DNA of 64,000 bases from Nilaparvata lugens (GCF_014356525.2 NC_052518.1:13284201-13348200); one strand, 5' to 3'; positions 11,220 to 22,751 are shown, numbered from the stretch's first letter. The notes: generated by a model not told the origin, from the letters alone. Numbers and translations are program-made.

Positions 11220-14200
11220 CTGCGAAAATAGAAAAAAAACACTTCAACATAATTCAGACTTCGAGAAGTGATAAAGTGATATAATTTCTTTAGCTATAAC
11301 CCACGGACATTGATTGATCGAGTCCTTAATTTATATAGATTACAATATATACTGGCTTATACACTTATATACAATAGATTACAATAAAGCAAAGTTTTAG
11401 ATAAATTTACATAATATAAGCTAGGAAAATAATTATTGAACTGTATATGATATGAAAAAAAGCACTTTGGAATAACAATCTATAGATAATATTGCTATGC
11501 ATCTACATAAATTGGCGGAGCTTTGGACATATCAGTGTCCTTTCTTCGGAAAGAATATTAAAAAAACTTTCCAGTAACTCTGTACCAAAACGTTAATTTC
11601 ATTTATTCAAAGGCATAAGAGTGTCGTGTGGGAGACATACATGTAACGTACAAATATAATCAGAGCTTTGGCAGAGTAGTAATTATATTTAAAAATATCA
11701 ACAAATTATTTATAACATTAACAAATGTTATTATTAATAATAACAAATTATTTATAAAATGAAGCTGTGGCCCGTAGGTAGAGAAAGTTAAAGACATCAG
11801 AAATCAACTTGGAATTTCCGCGAAACAAATTGGTAAAATTTTTCAGTAGGCCTATTTATCACGAGGAAGTTTTGCAATAAACATGTTTGACAACTGTTAT
11901 TGCAAAAATACCATCAAATATTAGGCCGATAGTTAGTGCTTCTTCTATGCTGTAATATTACTAAATATTACTCTCTAAATAAATATAAATAGCTATAATA
12001 AATCATACCGAGAGAACAGCATACAAAATACAGCATTTGGTTTATATATCTTCTTTGTAACTCCTTTTGTTTATAAATACTTTTCAATTGAATATATTTT
12101 CTCTGTTGATATTTTTTGACTATAAATAATAGTAATAAAATAAAAAGTTGGAGATAAAATAGTTATCAAGTGGGCAGCCGTTCGCGCCAAAAGATAGAAG
12201 TGGGAGGTTAGGAAAAAGGACGCTTCTCTTTCTCTTCTCGACTTGTCTTGATGCTGAGTAGTTTCGAGTGGTAAAGTGCTAAAATTAATTTGAATCTAAT
12301 AATAATAAATAATGATAAGTGAATTGAGCCTCTTAAAGGCGGATAAGGGATAAGGAATTAATTTTTGGCCAGAAACTGGTTTGTTTAAAGCTTATGCTGA
12401 AGGAAGCCTACACTACAGTAATAAATTGGAGAGATCGATCTAATTTGCTATTTAAATAATAATAATAATTTGTTTGAGTCTATTCAAAGCTCACATTTTG
12501 TAGTACAAAAGGTATCTGTGACAAATATTGGAAAATATTGAAATAAATTTTATAATGTTTTGTTTTTTAATTCCTTTGAATGCCACAGGATGGGTTCAAG
12601 GAAGAAATATAATGATATCAGAAAAACTTGACTTCTTCTTTTTTATTATGTGTTTCCTAACAAATACAAATATGGTATGCTTTATCTTTAGGCAACAGTG
12701 GGTAGTGCTCTAGAGAAAATCTCGAACAAAATAGGAGCACCGTAATGCATTTCTAAATTCAAGACATTTATTGGATAGAATGAGAACAATTTATGGAGCT
12801 TTAGGCAATTGGCGAATAAACATAAAACTTATTTATTATTTACATATTGGCGGACGAGAATATGATAATTATTGTATAGATATCTGATTTTCGCTACTAT
12901 AAGTGAATATATTGTTTCGTAAAGGAGAATGTCATGAGACTTGAACTCCTAAAATCACTTCAATTAAATGTCTGAATAACGCATAGCAAACTGGGCTTAC
13001 TTTATTTTATAATTAATTGCTAAGAACATTCCAAAACCACTGAAAACATCAAAATAACCACTATAAATAACATTCCACTTTATGCTCATAATACTTTACA
13101 AACACATATAAACTTTTTCCTCAACAAATGCCAATGAATATCAGAGACAGTAGATGCTCACGGCGAGTATCATGACATTTTCAAATAAATGAACAGAAAG
13201 TATTATTTTATAAGACAAAGACTAAAACTGTATGGAAATTTTTCCCTCGATCAGCATATACAACAGCTCGTATCCAATTTTAGTAATTCTTTGATGAAGA
13301 AAATAAAAATTAACAATTTTTATTGTTAAATTAATTTTTAATTAAAAATTAACAAACGTGTTAGACAAGTACAAGGTAGGGGAAAGGGAAAATATGTTAA
13401 ATAACGTGATTTCCACGATTAGATTCTTAAATCTAGTAGATTACTAATCGAATAGCATGTATTCATCAAGCTATTTATACTCCTGAATCAAAATGTCCAT
13501 AAGTGCCTCTTCACTTTTCAAGAAGACAGCAGAAATCTTATACAGAGTACACATCCTGCTATGAAAACTCTGGAATGATAGATGTAGCAAATATCAAGGA
13601 ATAGCAGTGATTCCGTTTTAAATGTTTTCCTTAGGAAGAGAACATGTTTTCCATTACGGAAGAGAACATGTTTTCCATTACGGAAGAGTGTATCTTTCTA
13701 TATTCTTGATAGGACGTGTAAGGTACCTTGCCTTTGAGATATCTGTACAGAGATAAGTTGATGACGTCAATGTGGTAAAGCTGTCAAGGTGGTAACCTGC
13801 GGCCAGGTTAGCCGAGACGACGAAGGTGTTGCACCCTTCAGTCTGCTAGCACAACCTGGTCCTGGGTTCGAGTCCCATCGGTAGGTATGGACGTTTGATC
13901 ATTTCATCAAATCACCGCGCACTTTCCATTGACCACATACAAGCTAAAACGCTCATGTAAGCATAATCCTAAATAAAAAAAAAACTCTATGCGGCAGTTA
14001 TATATCGCCAATTTTAATAATGTTTTCACCGCTATTGCACATTCCACACCCGTCCAATGATCCTTGATTACTAATTGACAATTCGTTTACATGAATTGTG
14101 CAAAATTTCTAACAACTACTGACTCTACAGTGCTGCGGATTGTAATATTATCGTTTCTCTGTGCCACATTGTACTAACAGTAGGAAGGTATATTGTGTGT

Positions 14201-17200
14201 AAACTGGCAATAAACGGAGATGAAGTAATCACTTCCTTAATAAAGAAACACGATTAAATTGATAAATGTTCACCTTTATGGGAAAATATTGCGTGAAATA
14301 ATGCAAGAATCTACAGAATGAAAGATTCAGTTATTTTAGCTTTCATGGAAGGTCGATATATTCATCAAAATCGATATAGTATCTGTACCAATATTAACCA
14401 TTAGGTATATCTGAGCTAGTAAATAATGTGGATACATATTTTTATTATTTACATTAGCCTAGCCTACCACAATTACTTCCCACAATCCAATTTCCAACAC
14501 GTAAACCGATCTATCTTTTTTACTTTAAATCATACTAAAATTTTGCGACTTTATAACTGTACATCTCATTTCATGATTTCCATATTCAAGTTCATTGTGT
14601 CGTAAACCTATATTCATTTGTAAAATGCGCAACTTTCTTTATTTGTAGATAAATTCCAGATGAACATTTTGGGAGCAAAAATAATTGATGATAACCAATA
14701 TATATTATAGTTAGCAGCTGATAAATTCCTAAAAGTAATAATTATAACAATTACTTGTACCTACATTATATCATTTTTTATATAAACAAAACTAGTTTCG
14801 AGCACTCATGCCATTTTCAAGTGTTAAAATGAATTAAAGTAAAATATTTGTTTACTGAAGAATAATAATAGTTCATTTTGACACTTGAAAATGGCATGAG
14901 TGTTCGTAACTATAGTGAGGTCCACGTTATAATGGCAGTGGATAAAGATAGAAGAATAGCGATGCCGATTCTCTGCATTAATTAATTATATTTCTACATT
15001 GTCAAAAACATAATTGGCATCGTTGTGGACCTAGAAAAGGATAGTACCACCGGCTTTGTCGAATGATAGACAAGGATAGCAAAACCAAAGTTGATCAAAT
15101 ACTGTCATTATAACGTGGACCTCACTATAGTTCTGTTTAGGTATATAAAGATAAGTACCATATAAATAAGGTACTAGTAATTTTTGTATGATAATTAAAC
15201 ATCCAAGTAGCCCTATTAATAGGCTAAGTTATCCTAAAAGTAAATGCAGTATTCATAAATCGAAAAGTGAACACATTGATATTTACTTATTTATTCATAC
15301 ATTGAATCACAATTAATTACAGTAGCTGAATGGAAAAACAGACCCTACACCAAACTTCGAATATGTACATTTCTTCTTCCATGGAAGGTCGACATATTCA
15401 TCAAAGTTTGGTGTAGGGTCTGTTTTGAAAGGTCGAAATATTCTTTAGCCTATAAAGTTCTTTGTGAAGTACTTTGCATACCTTTTTTCGAGATTTTGAA
15501 CTTTCACTATCCTGGTTAATATTATCATCACAGAAAATTTGACACCACTTCTTATTGAGAAGATTGAAGTGATTGTTATCCGAGCAAAAATGTTCTTCAT
15601 AGGTTGGTAACTGAAAATAAGAATAAATAAATCAGACATAATTACACAGCAAATGAATTATTGATTGATGACAGAGGATTACTAGAGGCCTTATTTTTAT
15701 TTTAGACACTATTATCAAGATGAATATTCATTTTTGATAATAAATATGATTTTGATAATATTTTGAAGTAAACAAATATTAAATTTTTTAGCAGCATAAG
15801 TATCAAGCATAAGCAGCTGGGTTATTCAAGATTTTTCAGTTTTTTGTTTAAACTATTATTGTTAAGCGAAGGAAAGCTGTTTACGACTCGAGACAAGTCA
15901 GCTTGCTTTTCCTCCTTAGGAAAACAGTCAACTGCGTTCATAAGTGAGAAAAAGTCTGCTCTTATACCTGCTCTAGGTGTAAAAATAAATATTTGTGACC
16001 ACATTCACAAATTTGGAAAAAAAGCATTTCCTATAACATTTCAACCATTGAGGATTCGGAAACTTACAGTAGCGGACTACTTACAGTGGTATGTCTACAT
16101 GAGTCAGGAATATTACATTTACAAGATGGAAAACGTCTACTTGAACAGTAGAGTATTGGAGATGAGAGAGTGTAGTTCATATTTCTACATTGTCTACAAA
16201 TAATTTGGCAACGGTCTGAGTTGGAAAAGGATAGAGCTATCAGCTTTGTCTAGTGGCAGGCAAGGATAGCAAACCAATAATAATCAGATGCTGGCTTTAA
16301 AACGTGAATCTCACTATACAGAGTCTACCACGAAAGGTGTAACAGCCGACGATCATAGGTGATTCTACATGAAATTTGCAACAAAAAATGTTCAGTAAAA
16401 TTTTTTTATATCGACCTATAGCAAACCATCAGCCAAAATCTAATTCTAAGGATATGTTTGGGAAGAGGACGAAATTTGCAATACCATTCATAATGTTAAG
16501 TTACTTTGACGGTTTTGAACTTTTATGAGCGCTCAAAGTTGAAAAAGTATATTCGTCAAGTTCAAAGCCAAATTTCAAACAGTTTGAATGCACATAAAAA
16601 TTTCAAAAACGTCAAATTAATCAAATTAGGCCTATATGAATGTTATTAAAAAATTTCGTCCTCTTTCCCACCATACCCTTAGAATTAGATTTTGATAGAT
16701 AGTTTTCTAGTCAGGCTATTGATGTTTTTTCAAAAATATTGAGAAATCGATACATCTCGAAAACTAAGGTCGATATGAGAAAATTTTACTGCACATTTTT
16801 TTTGCAAATTTCATGAATCGTCTTCGGCTGTTACAACTTTCGTGAGACATCCTGTAAAATAAAGAGTAAACTTGGACTATTTGATATGATTTGGAGGAAC
16901 TAACCTGGTAATCATGATCACAGGCTGCAGCAATATCAGAAACGGGATCAACAAAAGTTGGCAAGAGAGATTCTTCATCAATATCACAATAAATCGGAAC
17001 ATTCTCTTCATCAGAGTTTGGTTTTGAGTTGATAAACAATTTGCATGAGGCTTTAGACCTGTCTTTACTGTCAGCAAAGGCACTTGACACTCTTCCATCA
17101 GGTACGTAGTTCAATGTGATATTGTTTCTAGGAGATTCAATTATATTTTCACAACTATGAGGGAAATCTAAATGTTCGTTATGATTCTTTTTACATATCA

Positions 17201-18518
17201 AGCAAATCATCGCTTTTTCGAATAAAGGTACGCTGGCAGAATGATTAGCTGCAACATCATTGAATTTGGTATTTCCATAGAAAATGTATGTACTGCAGAT
17301 ATCTGACTCTGAATCTGAAGCATCGTCGTCATCATCACTTCCACTCAAAGAATCACTTTCAATACTAAAACATGAAATGTTATCAGCATCAGAAGGTTCA
17401 AATACTATGAAGCTATCTTCACTTTCTATGGATGATTCAGAATTCACTCTGGGTTTTGAAGCACTAATATCTTCACTGTCCAGTTTCATTTTACAAGCCA
17501 TTAGTTGTTGTCGATCACAGTCTTTTTCCTTGTCGAAATTTGATTTAGCTTGATTTGCATTGAGATTGTAGAGTGATACAGATGGAGTTGATCGAATCCT
17601 ACAAGGTGTAGCAGTTGTTGATTCTGTTGTTGAAGCTGCAACTCCCTTCATTTGTAGATTCTCCATTATTTTATCTGTGATGCAGGGTCGTTTGAGACTA
17701 GTACTCTTATTAAACTGAGTGTCTCTACCAAACTCTTGGTTAATAAAATCCATTCCATCTTTGGCTGCTTCCATTTTTTCTCTTCTATTGAATTTTTCTG
17801 CACCCTTTTTACCATGCTTTTTCCGGGTATTGGACCATCGACTGGAATTGAAACAACTTTTGACTGGATTGTTCATTTTCTTGTCACCCCTATAGGAGCT
17901 TGAGGAACTTTTTCCTCTACGTCTGGACTTTCTAGAATTATCATACTTCATTACCAATTCTGCATATTCATCGCTAGGTTTTATGCTAGGATTCATTTTC
18001 ATAACTGAGGCGTAAGTTCTTTTAGGAGGTAGATTTTCTGTGATTGGACTAGAAGAGGAATTTTCAAATCTGTCCAATTGGTGACCAAGGTCTTCAGAAC
18101 AAACTAACTGGTCATTCATCATATCATAAATTTTGTCCAGAACAATATCCCAGATCTGTATACTGCTTCCCTTCATTGCTGTGAGACTCTTACTTCCCAC
18201 AAATCCTCCTACCAGATATGATATTGGTAAAATGTTAATCGCAGAAATTTCAGAGTACGTAGCCATCCTTCTGTCATTGGATGTAGTTAACTGCTTAGAT
18301 GTTTTCACAGTGTTACATACTAAGTTAGAATGATGAGGAAAACAAGGAACAAATCCCTTCATATTGAAACTTGGTGATGAGTTACCTAATGACTGCGTAT
18401 GAAATTGAGAATGCTGATTACCATACCTTGACAAATGTCGGGAAAGGAATGAAGCTACACCCGAATGTTCCATATTCTTGCGGGAGTCAGTTTTGAAACC
18501 AGAAGCATGAAGATACAT
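10950..18518 (-). CDS. PPP1R15: PPP1R15 (GADD34/CReP-like) PP1 regulatory subunit, two coding exons
   Basis: Members of this family bring protein phosphatase 1 to phosphorylated eIF2alpha and so end the integrated stress response, usually at the ER surface. Here exon 18518-16905 (538 codons) joins exon 11219-10950 (89 codons plus TGA), giving 627 residues; the join is CAG|gttagt to tttcgcag|GTC, phase 0 on both sides. Residues about 195-250 are strongly basic, and 350-406 are acidic and Ser-rich with a five-Asp run, as in the disordered middle of GADD34 relatives. The diagnostic part is the end: VTF (PP1-docking RVxF-like motif, residues 539-541), then MRTWDYALRSARVGPWEV and LARDSMRFCHRI, which match the family pattern W..A.R.AR.GPWE..ARDR.RF..RI. 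The start is the first Met in the frame; an upstream ORF at 18948-18604 could lower its translation. A missing small exon in the 5.7-kb intron cannot be excluded. Confidence 0.83.
11220..13800. other. PPP1R15 intron, 3' half: no further gene
   Basis: AT-rich intronic DNA. A 23-bp unit (GGAAGAGAACATGTTTTCCA plus TTA/TTAC) is tandemly repeated at 13634-13688. No ORF with protein character was found on either strand. Confidence 0.5.
13634..13690. repeat. Short tandem repeat, about 23-bp unit, two and a half copies
   Basis: GGAAGAGAACATGTTTTCCA is followed by TTAC and the unit is repeated directly. It sits in the PPP1R15 intron and is probably replication slippage. Confidence 0.7.
13801..13985 (+). 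mobile_element. tRNA-derived SINE family 1, copy 2
   Basis: Same arrangement as the copy at 6925: A box TAGCCGAGACG, the shared phrase GTTGCACCCTTCAGTCTGCT, B box GGTTCGAGTCC, body GGTATGGACGTTTGATCATT, and an A-rich end (AAATAAAAAAAA). It lies in the PPP1R15 intron on the strand opposite to the gene. Confidence 0.85.
13986..14770. other. PPP1R15 intron between repeats
   Basis: No coding signal. Near 14344 the phrase CATGGAAGGTCGATATATTC recurs in similar form at 15380 (CCATGGAAGGTCGACATATT), showing that part of this stretch belongs to the same repeat family as the hairpin at 15335. Confidence 0.4.
14775..15150. mobile_element. Hairpin MITE family 3 (CGAAACTAGT motif) split by a younger MITE
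   Basis: The left arm (14775-14830) reads AACAAAACTAGTTTCGAGCA then CTCATGCCATTTTCAAGTGT. The right arm begins at about 14868 (TTCATTTTGACACTTGAAAA, TGGCATGAGTGTTCGTAAC), stops at 14912, and resumes at 15130 (GTTCTGTTTAGGTATATAAA). The break is exactly the MITE at 14913-15127. With that removed the two arms match, including CGAAACTA-GTTTTGTTTA against CGTAACTA-GTTCTGTTTA. Confidence 0.8.
14913..15127. mobile_element. MITE family 4 (TAGTGAGGTCCACG termini), copy 1, TA target duplication
   Basis: Inverted ends TAGTGAGGTCCACGTTATAA and TTATAACGTGGACCTCACTA bound 215 bp, flanked by TA at 14911-14912 and 15128-15129. The TA duplication points to the Tc1/mariner superfamily. It is nearly identical to the copy at 50357-50572, so both are probably recent. 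Non-coding. Confidence 0.9.
15335..15426. repeat. Perfect 23-bp inverted repeat (hairpin)
   Basis: AAAACAGACCCTACACCAAA-CTT (15335-15357) is exactly complementary to the segment at 15404-15426, with a 46-bp loop. Part of the loop (GGAAGGTCGACATATTCATC) resembles 14345-14380. Probably a short MITE or half of one. Confidence 0.8.
15431..16139. other. PPP1R15 intron; overlapping ORFs of unclear meaning
   Basis: A 119-codon plus-strand ORF (15844-16203) and a 60-codon minus-strand ORF (16004-15822) overlap. Neither has a recognisable domain, and the plus ORF runs into a degenerate MITE copy at its end. I do not call a gene here. Confidence 0.4.
16140..16318. mobile_element. MITE family 4, degenerate right half
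   Basis: Shares with the full copies the phrases TATTTCTACATTGTC, GGAAAAGGATAG, GGCAAGGATAGCAAA and a degenerate end AACGTGAATCTCACTATA. The left terminus is lost or unrecognisable. Much older than the copies at 14913 and 50357. Confidence 0.65.
16325..16858. mobile_element. Long inverted-repeat transposon (GTAACAGCCGA arms)
   Basis: The left end (CTACCACGAAAGGTGTAACA, GCCGACGATCATAGG, ATGAAATTTGCAACAAAAAA, TCAGTAAAATTTTTTTATAT) is complementary over about 110 bp to the right end (ACTGCACATTTTTTTTGCAA, ATTTCATGAATCGTCTTCGG, CTGTTACAACTTTCGTGAGA). The total is about 530 bp. It lies immediately inside the PPP1R15 intron, 46 bp from the donor of exon 1, and supplies the spurious C-terminal extension of that reading frame. 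Confidence 0.8.
16905..18518 (-). CDS. PPP1R15: PPP1R15 exon 1: long low-complexity N-terminal region
   Basis: Open from ATG at 18518 through a consensus donor (CAG|gttagt at 16905/16904); the frame continues into the intron to 16764 but that tail lies in an inverted-repeat transposon and is unlikely to be coding. The protein is Ser/Lys/Asp-rich: basic RRRGKSSSSS and KKHGKKGAEKFNRREK (residues 199-247), acidic SDDDDDASDSESD (394-406), and a Cys/His cluster MICLICKKNHNEH (437-449) followed by HSC. No signal peptide or membrane helix is evident. Taken alone this exon would not identify the gene; phase-compatible splicing to exon 2 and the family's disordered N-termini support the assignment. 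Confidence 0.75.
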
Positions 18519-18603
18519 GTTGATTTATTTCACAGATTCCAGACACGTTTTAGTACTTGTCACAAACGCAGTCAATGTCTTCGTTGCACTTATAAACTTT
18601 GAA

Positions 18604-18948
18604 TTACATCAGACATAACTTAGTATCATAGTCAGAAACACACAACATATTATAAGAGTCTGACAACTGATGATAAAATTCACATGATATAGGTCTATGA
18701 TTATTGATACGACCCATAAAATATTGATTTCTTCTTTGGATTTTCAATTTTTTCCTCTTCCAGACTTCTGATGAAAGACTTCGATGAGAGACTTCCTCTT
18801 TGATGAGCGACTTCTGATCTCTTTTTATAGAGTTGAATTTAGTGAGCACTGATTGAAATTCGCGACATTTAGATGCAAAATCGTCATTAAAAAGATTGAA
18901 TGAATTACTGACAACACTTCTCGAAGGCATTTTCAAGCAGAAAATCAC
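18604..18948 (-). CDS. Upstream ORF, 114 codons, in the presumed PPP1R15 5' leader
   Basis: An ATG at 18948 opens 114 codons ending in TAA at 18606-18604, 85 bp before the PPP1R15 start and in a different frame. A second Met-Pro-Ser start lies six codons in. The predicted peptide is basic (WKRKKLKIQRRNQYFMGRIN) with no domain I recognise. Known biology: mammalian PPP1R15A and B are translated under uORF control. This one is unusually long for a uORF, so it may instead be a separate small protein, a coding exon of an alternative PPP1R15 N-terminus, or chance. No transcript evidence is available. Confidence 0.4.
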   Translation of the reverse strand: MIFCLKMPSRSVVSNSFNLFNDDFASKCREFQSVLTKFNSIKRDQKSLIKEEVSHRSLSSEVWKRKKLKIQRRNQYFMGRINNHRPISCEFYHQLSDSYNMLCVSDYDTKLCLM

Positions 18949-19505
18949 ATCACATAATAAAATTCGAAAATTGAGACATATTTGATTCTTTGTAGGCTAA
19001 ACAATAATAGAATTTAGAACTGAAACATCATCAATCATCTGGTCTAATATTAGTTGTTCATTTGTATTGAATCGCTCATTATCCGATTGCAAAAACATGA
19101 AAAAATATCATACAAACTTGAAATATAAGAAAATAAAAAATTATTATTTATTCGAATAAAATGAAAATTTGGATAGAATACTTTAATTGATCACGTTATG
19201 GGATAATTTCATCCATTACCAAAACTGCTTTTGAAAGCAGACTGTTTGAACGAAATACTATTGAAGAGGAAACAATTGCTCGAAATAAGAGTAGACGGAA
19301 AATGATTTCTTCGAGGGACATTTTCTCTTAGTTTGTAAATAAAGCTAGATTCCCAGCAAGTTATTCAATTCATTTACAATATCGAGTTCTTAATTGTGTT
19401 TTCAAAATTCCGGCCCCCCTATGTATATTTCCCTTAATATAACAATAGAATGACATTCCTTGTTTTAGTACGGTAGTACATAGACACACAAAAGAAAAAT
19501 ACTGT
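18949..19505. other. Upstream of PPP1R15, no gene seen
   Basis: Probable 5' flank or leader of PPP1R15. AT-rich, no clear TATA or initiator could be singled out, and the short ORF at 19370-19561 overlaps a MITE and is not credible. Confidence 0.35.
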
Positions 19506-19654
19506 GCCGGTTTCACAAAAGCTGGTTCAATTTCAATCGTGATCAATTCCACGAGAACCAATCAGAGAAGCCGTCTTATCGAAAAGGCATTCTCTTATTG
19601 GTTCTCGTGAAATCAATCACGGTTAAAATTCAACCGGCTTTTGTGCAACCGGGC
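19506..19654. mobile_element. MITE family 2, copy 2 (single core)
   Basis: Ends GCCGGTTTCACAAAAGCTGG and CCGGCTTTTGTGCAACCGGG bound the inverted core ACGAGAACCAATCAGAGAAG ... ATTGGTTCTCGTGAAATC. Same family as 8092-8321 but with one core unit. Confidence 0.88.
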
Positions 19655-21424
19655 TTAAGTGTTTGATGCCAGATTACCAGCTCCAGTCACAGTGCTTGGT
19701 AATCACAAAGAACTGACTGAATGGAACGGGAAAAAACCGTTATTTGCGCATGTTCAATACGGTGTTTTCCTTGAGCGCTCCAGTGGGCGCTTTGTCAACT
19801 ACAATGACGAAATTCTGGATTCAAAATTCTAAAAGTATAGAATAATTCTGAATGCTACTAGCATATTGCCATTCAAAAACGGGAATTCAACTCTTGAGCA
19901 TTTCCCAATCCTAAACATAAACCTAGACTCAGTATGTTTTGCATTATTTAGCCGTTCTTGAACAGAACCATTCAAAACTATTACCAACCAGCTCGGCACT
20001 CGAATCCCAGATAAATCAGCTGTCTGATATCAGACAGTAGCAGACTACCTAGCAAATAAAACAATATTTAGTACGTAGGTGTTGAACAATCAATAATGTA
20101 TTACAAAGTAAATAAACTAAAATATTAAAACGTATTTTCCTCGTAACAAATAGCTGTGAGCTGCATATCGTACAATTTTGATACCCAAAAAACCATCGCA
20201 GGATGTTTATTTCGTGGCCTAAAACGGCTTGGCTCTACCTATATTCATTACAATCCAGGTAATCATTTTCAAAATCATATTACGGTATTGAAGTTGAGTT
20301 AAAATAGTTCTATATCTACTGTGAACTGTATGCTGTGATGTAATGTTATCTCCTGTACAAAACTCAGTTTTGATATTCATTAGCCTAATTATACGTTAGG
20401 TTGACAAGTGTAGCTTACACACTAGGGTGTCGTCTGCAGATGCCGTCGTCTGTTCATTTTCTAAAATTGAAAATTCAATGTATCAAGAAACAGGAAACTG
20501 TTGTATTCAAATATTGGAATTTGATACTCTAAATTTGGAATTTACTAATTTTGATGATAAATTATTAAATTAGATTAGGTAAATAAATAAGATTAAATAA
20601 TTGATCATTATTTGAATTTGGAATTTGATAATCTTCATACCCTTACTCCTTGTAGATTATATTCAATAATGAATCAAAGAATCACAGTACGGTGCTCATA
20701 TACTAGTGAAATGACACTCTTTTAACAAGCAGGAATTGATTTAAAATTTGAAAGCAGCAATGAGCCAAGTCATTAACCACAAATTTGGAATTGACACGGT
20801 GAGATTGATTCAAAGTATAAAGTTTTAAACATTAATATTCTACGTAAATTCTGGTAATATTACTAAAATTTCTCATTGTAAATTTCTTTTTCACATTTTC
20901 TAAGACAAGTTATTGGTGACTTGCTAGGCTATAATATTGCCTATCTGGACAAACTGTGATGTGAACCTGACATAACTGTTCATGCAAACTGCATAAATTA
21001 TAACGCGACATACAACATTATTCATTCCCATTAAAAGTATTCTAAATCAACTCATTTATAATTTGTTCCTAATCAGTCGGAACTTACTATTTGCTACAAC
21101 CTAGCTCTAATTTAATAGAGACTAGGGATATAATAAACCAAACATTGTGATACCGGGTATCCTTTTAGGAACAAATACTTGATATATAAATTATTTAATT
21201 CTAATCTAGTATCAGATCCACATCCACTTGACTCTATCTGTGATAATATTCTTTAACAATTTTTATGACTGATATATAAGCCACTGTGATACAATTCATT
21301 GCCTAAATTACGACTTAACCGGAAAAAGATTTGAATCGACACCAGTTTCAAAAATTCATTAATAGATTAGCAATAACTTTTAGGAATAGGCTGGAACTTT
21401 TTTCGTGTGACCTAAATTGCTGAT
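19655..21424. other. Gene-free stretch upstream of the LINE cluster
   Basis: No host exon is recognised. It contains an 18-bp perfect palindrome at 20020-20037. The last few hundred bases may be the 5' UTR of the CR1-like LINE, whose ORF1 starts at 21425. Confidence 0.4.
20020..20037. repeat. 18-bp perfect palindrome CTGTCTGATATCAGACAG
   Basis: Self-complementary without a spacer. It could be a dimeric protein site or chance; no neighbour explains it. Confidence 0.5.
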
Positions 21425-22751
21425 ATGGGTAAAAAAGTAGTAAACACAACACAAGAAATCTCAAACACAGTACCTGCGGCCAGAAATAGCACTGGAAACA
21501 CCAATGAAGCCAGACCCAACAAACAATATATATGTAACCATTTAGTTCATGATGATGACAAGGCGGTTGCCTGCTGCTGCAATGAAGCCATATGGTATAC
21601 TAAATGTGTAAACATCTTTGACCAACTTTATGAATTGATGAAGGTAGAGACAAACACAGATCAGTTATGGCTGTGTGAAAAATGTAAAACTCATATAAAT
21701 AACGAAGCTACCAATATATCTACTCTGCTGAATGTCTCAGAAAACTATGCTACTGACACTGAATGTAATACAAGTGCGCGCGGTATTGTCACTGCTAGAT
21801 CAAATGATAACTCTCAAACTAAACGGTATGATATTATAATTAAGATATTACTTGACGACATCAAGGAGCTGAAGAATGAAATTTCTCTTTTAAAGACTGA
21901 CAAGGAAAGACTATCAGACGCTTTAGCACGAAAAACGGACGTGATCTATAAGTTGGAAGGCATAATATCCGAATTTGCACAGGGGCTCCATCCACAACAC
22001 TCGTGCCCTACCAGGAGGCAAGCTGAGCAGGATGCAGCTAACCTTTTCAGCGAGGCTGAATGCTACACCCGGGGGGACTGGGACTGTCGTTGAGCCTCAG
22101 GCGGGTCGAGTCATGGATCACAGCCCACCGGACCACATCAGGGATCCAAATCACTCATGTTACAAGAGAATGAGTACACATGAGAGAGCGCAAATGATGG
22201 TGAATGAGGCAGACTACAACTTGGAAGATGAAAAGAGAAAACAAATGCCTGAAAAAACGACGCATAGGAGAGAGACAACACAGATGAATGAGGCTGCATC
22301 AGGGCGATTGTGATATATGGACTGGAGTTACAAATGGAACTGGTGGGGAGATTCCTTGATTGGGACAGCATCGACACAGATAAAAAAATCTAATAGAATT
22401 AAGGCAAACATAACGGTGATCCCAGGTGGGAGGATACAGGATGTGAGCAGATTTATTGCAGGTCAGAAAACGCTACCAAAGAAAGTTCTCCTTCATGTTA
22501 AATATAGATCCGATTTTCCTCTCACAATAAACTCTACACTTAATTATTATAATCTAAGGGCCACTGCTAACAAATATGTAACCTATAACACTAATATTGA
22601 ATGTATAAGGATACAGTTAATTTACATAGGTACTAAAATAATAAACCTCATTCCAAATCACTTTCTCATGGACAATAAGATCAGCGGAAAAATTAAACTG
22701 GATATAAAAACCTGGACTTACAGTAATTTCTTCTTCCATTTAGATATATGA
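21425..22751 (+). mobile_element. CR1-like LINE (element A), ORF1 with PHD-like finger and esterase-like domain, frameshifted
   Basis: The first frame (21425-22093) holds a Cys/His cluster (YICNHLVHDDDKAVACCCNE ... LWLCEKCKTHI, residues about 36-92) resembling the PHD-like finger of CR1-group ORF1 proteins, then a coiled-coil stretch (LLDDIKELKNEISLLKTDKE). Coding then shifts frame. The last frame (22317-22751) contains GDSLIG and IPGGRIQDVSRFIA, which look like blocks of the SGNH-esterase domain of CR1-type ORF1. ORF1 proteins of this kind bind RNA and assist target-primed reverse transcription. The breaks near 22060 and 22313 mean this copy cannot make an intact ORF1. Confidence 0.78.

Noticed and set aside
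15844..16203. A 119-codon plus-strand ORF as a gene
   Set aside because: It has no recognisable domain, overlaps another ORF on the other strand, and runs into a degenerate MITE copy.
16764..16904. The C-terminal 46 codons of the PPP1R15 long frame as coding
   Set aside because: A consensus donor lies at 16904, the family C-terminus is supplied by the exon at 11219, and this part falls largely in an inverted-repeat transposon.
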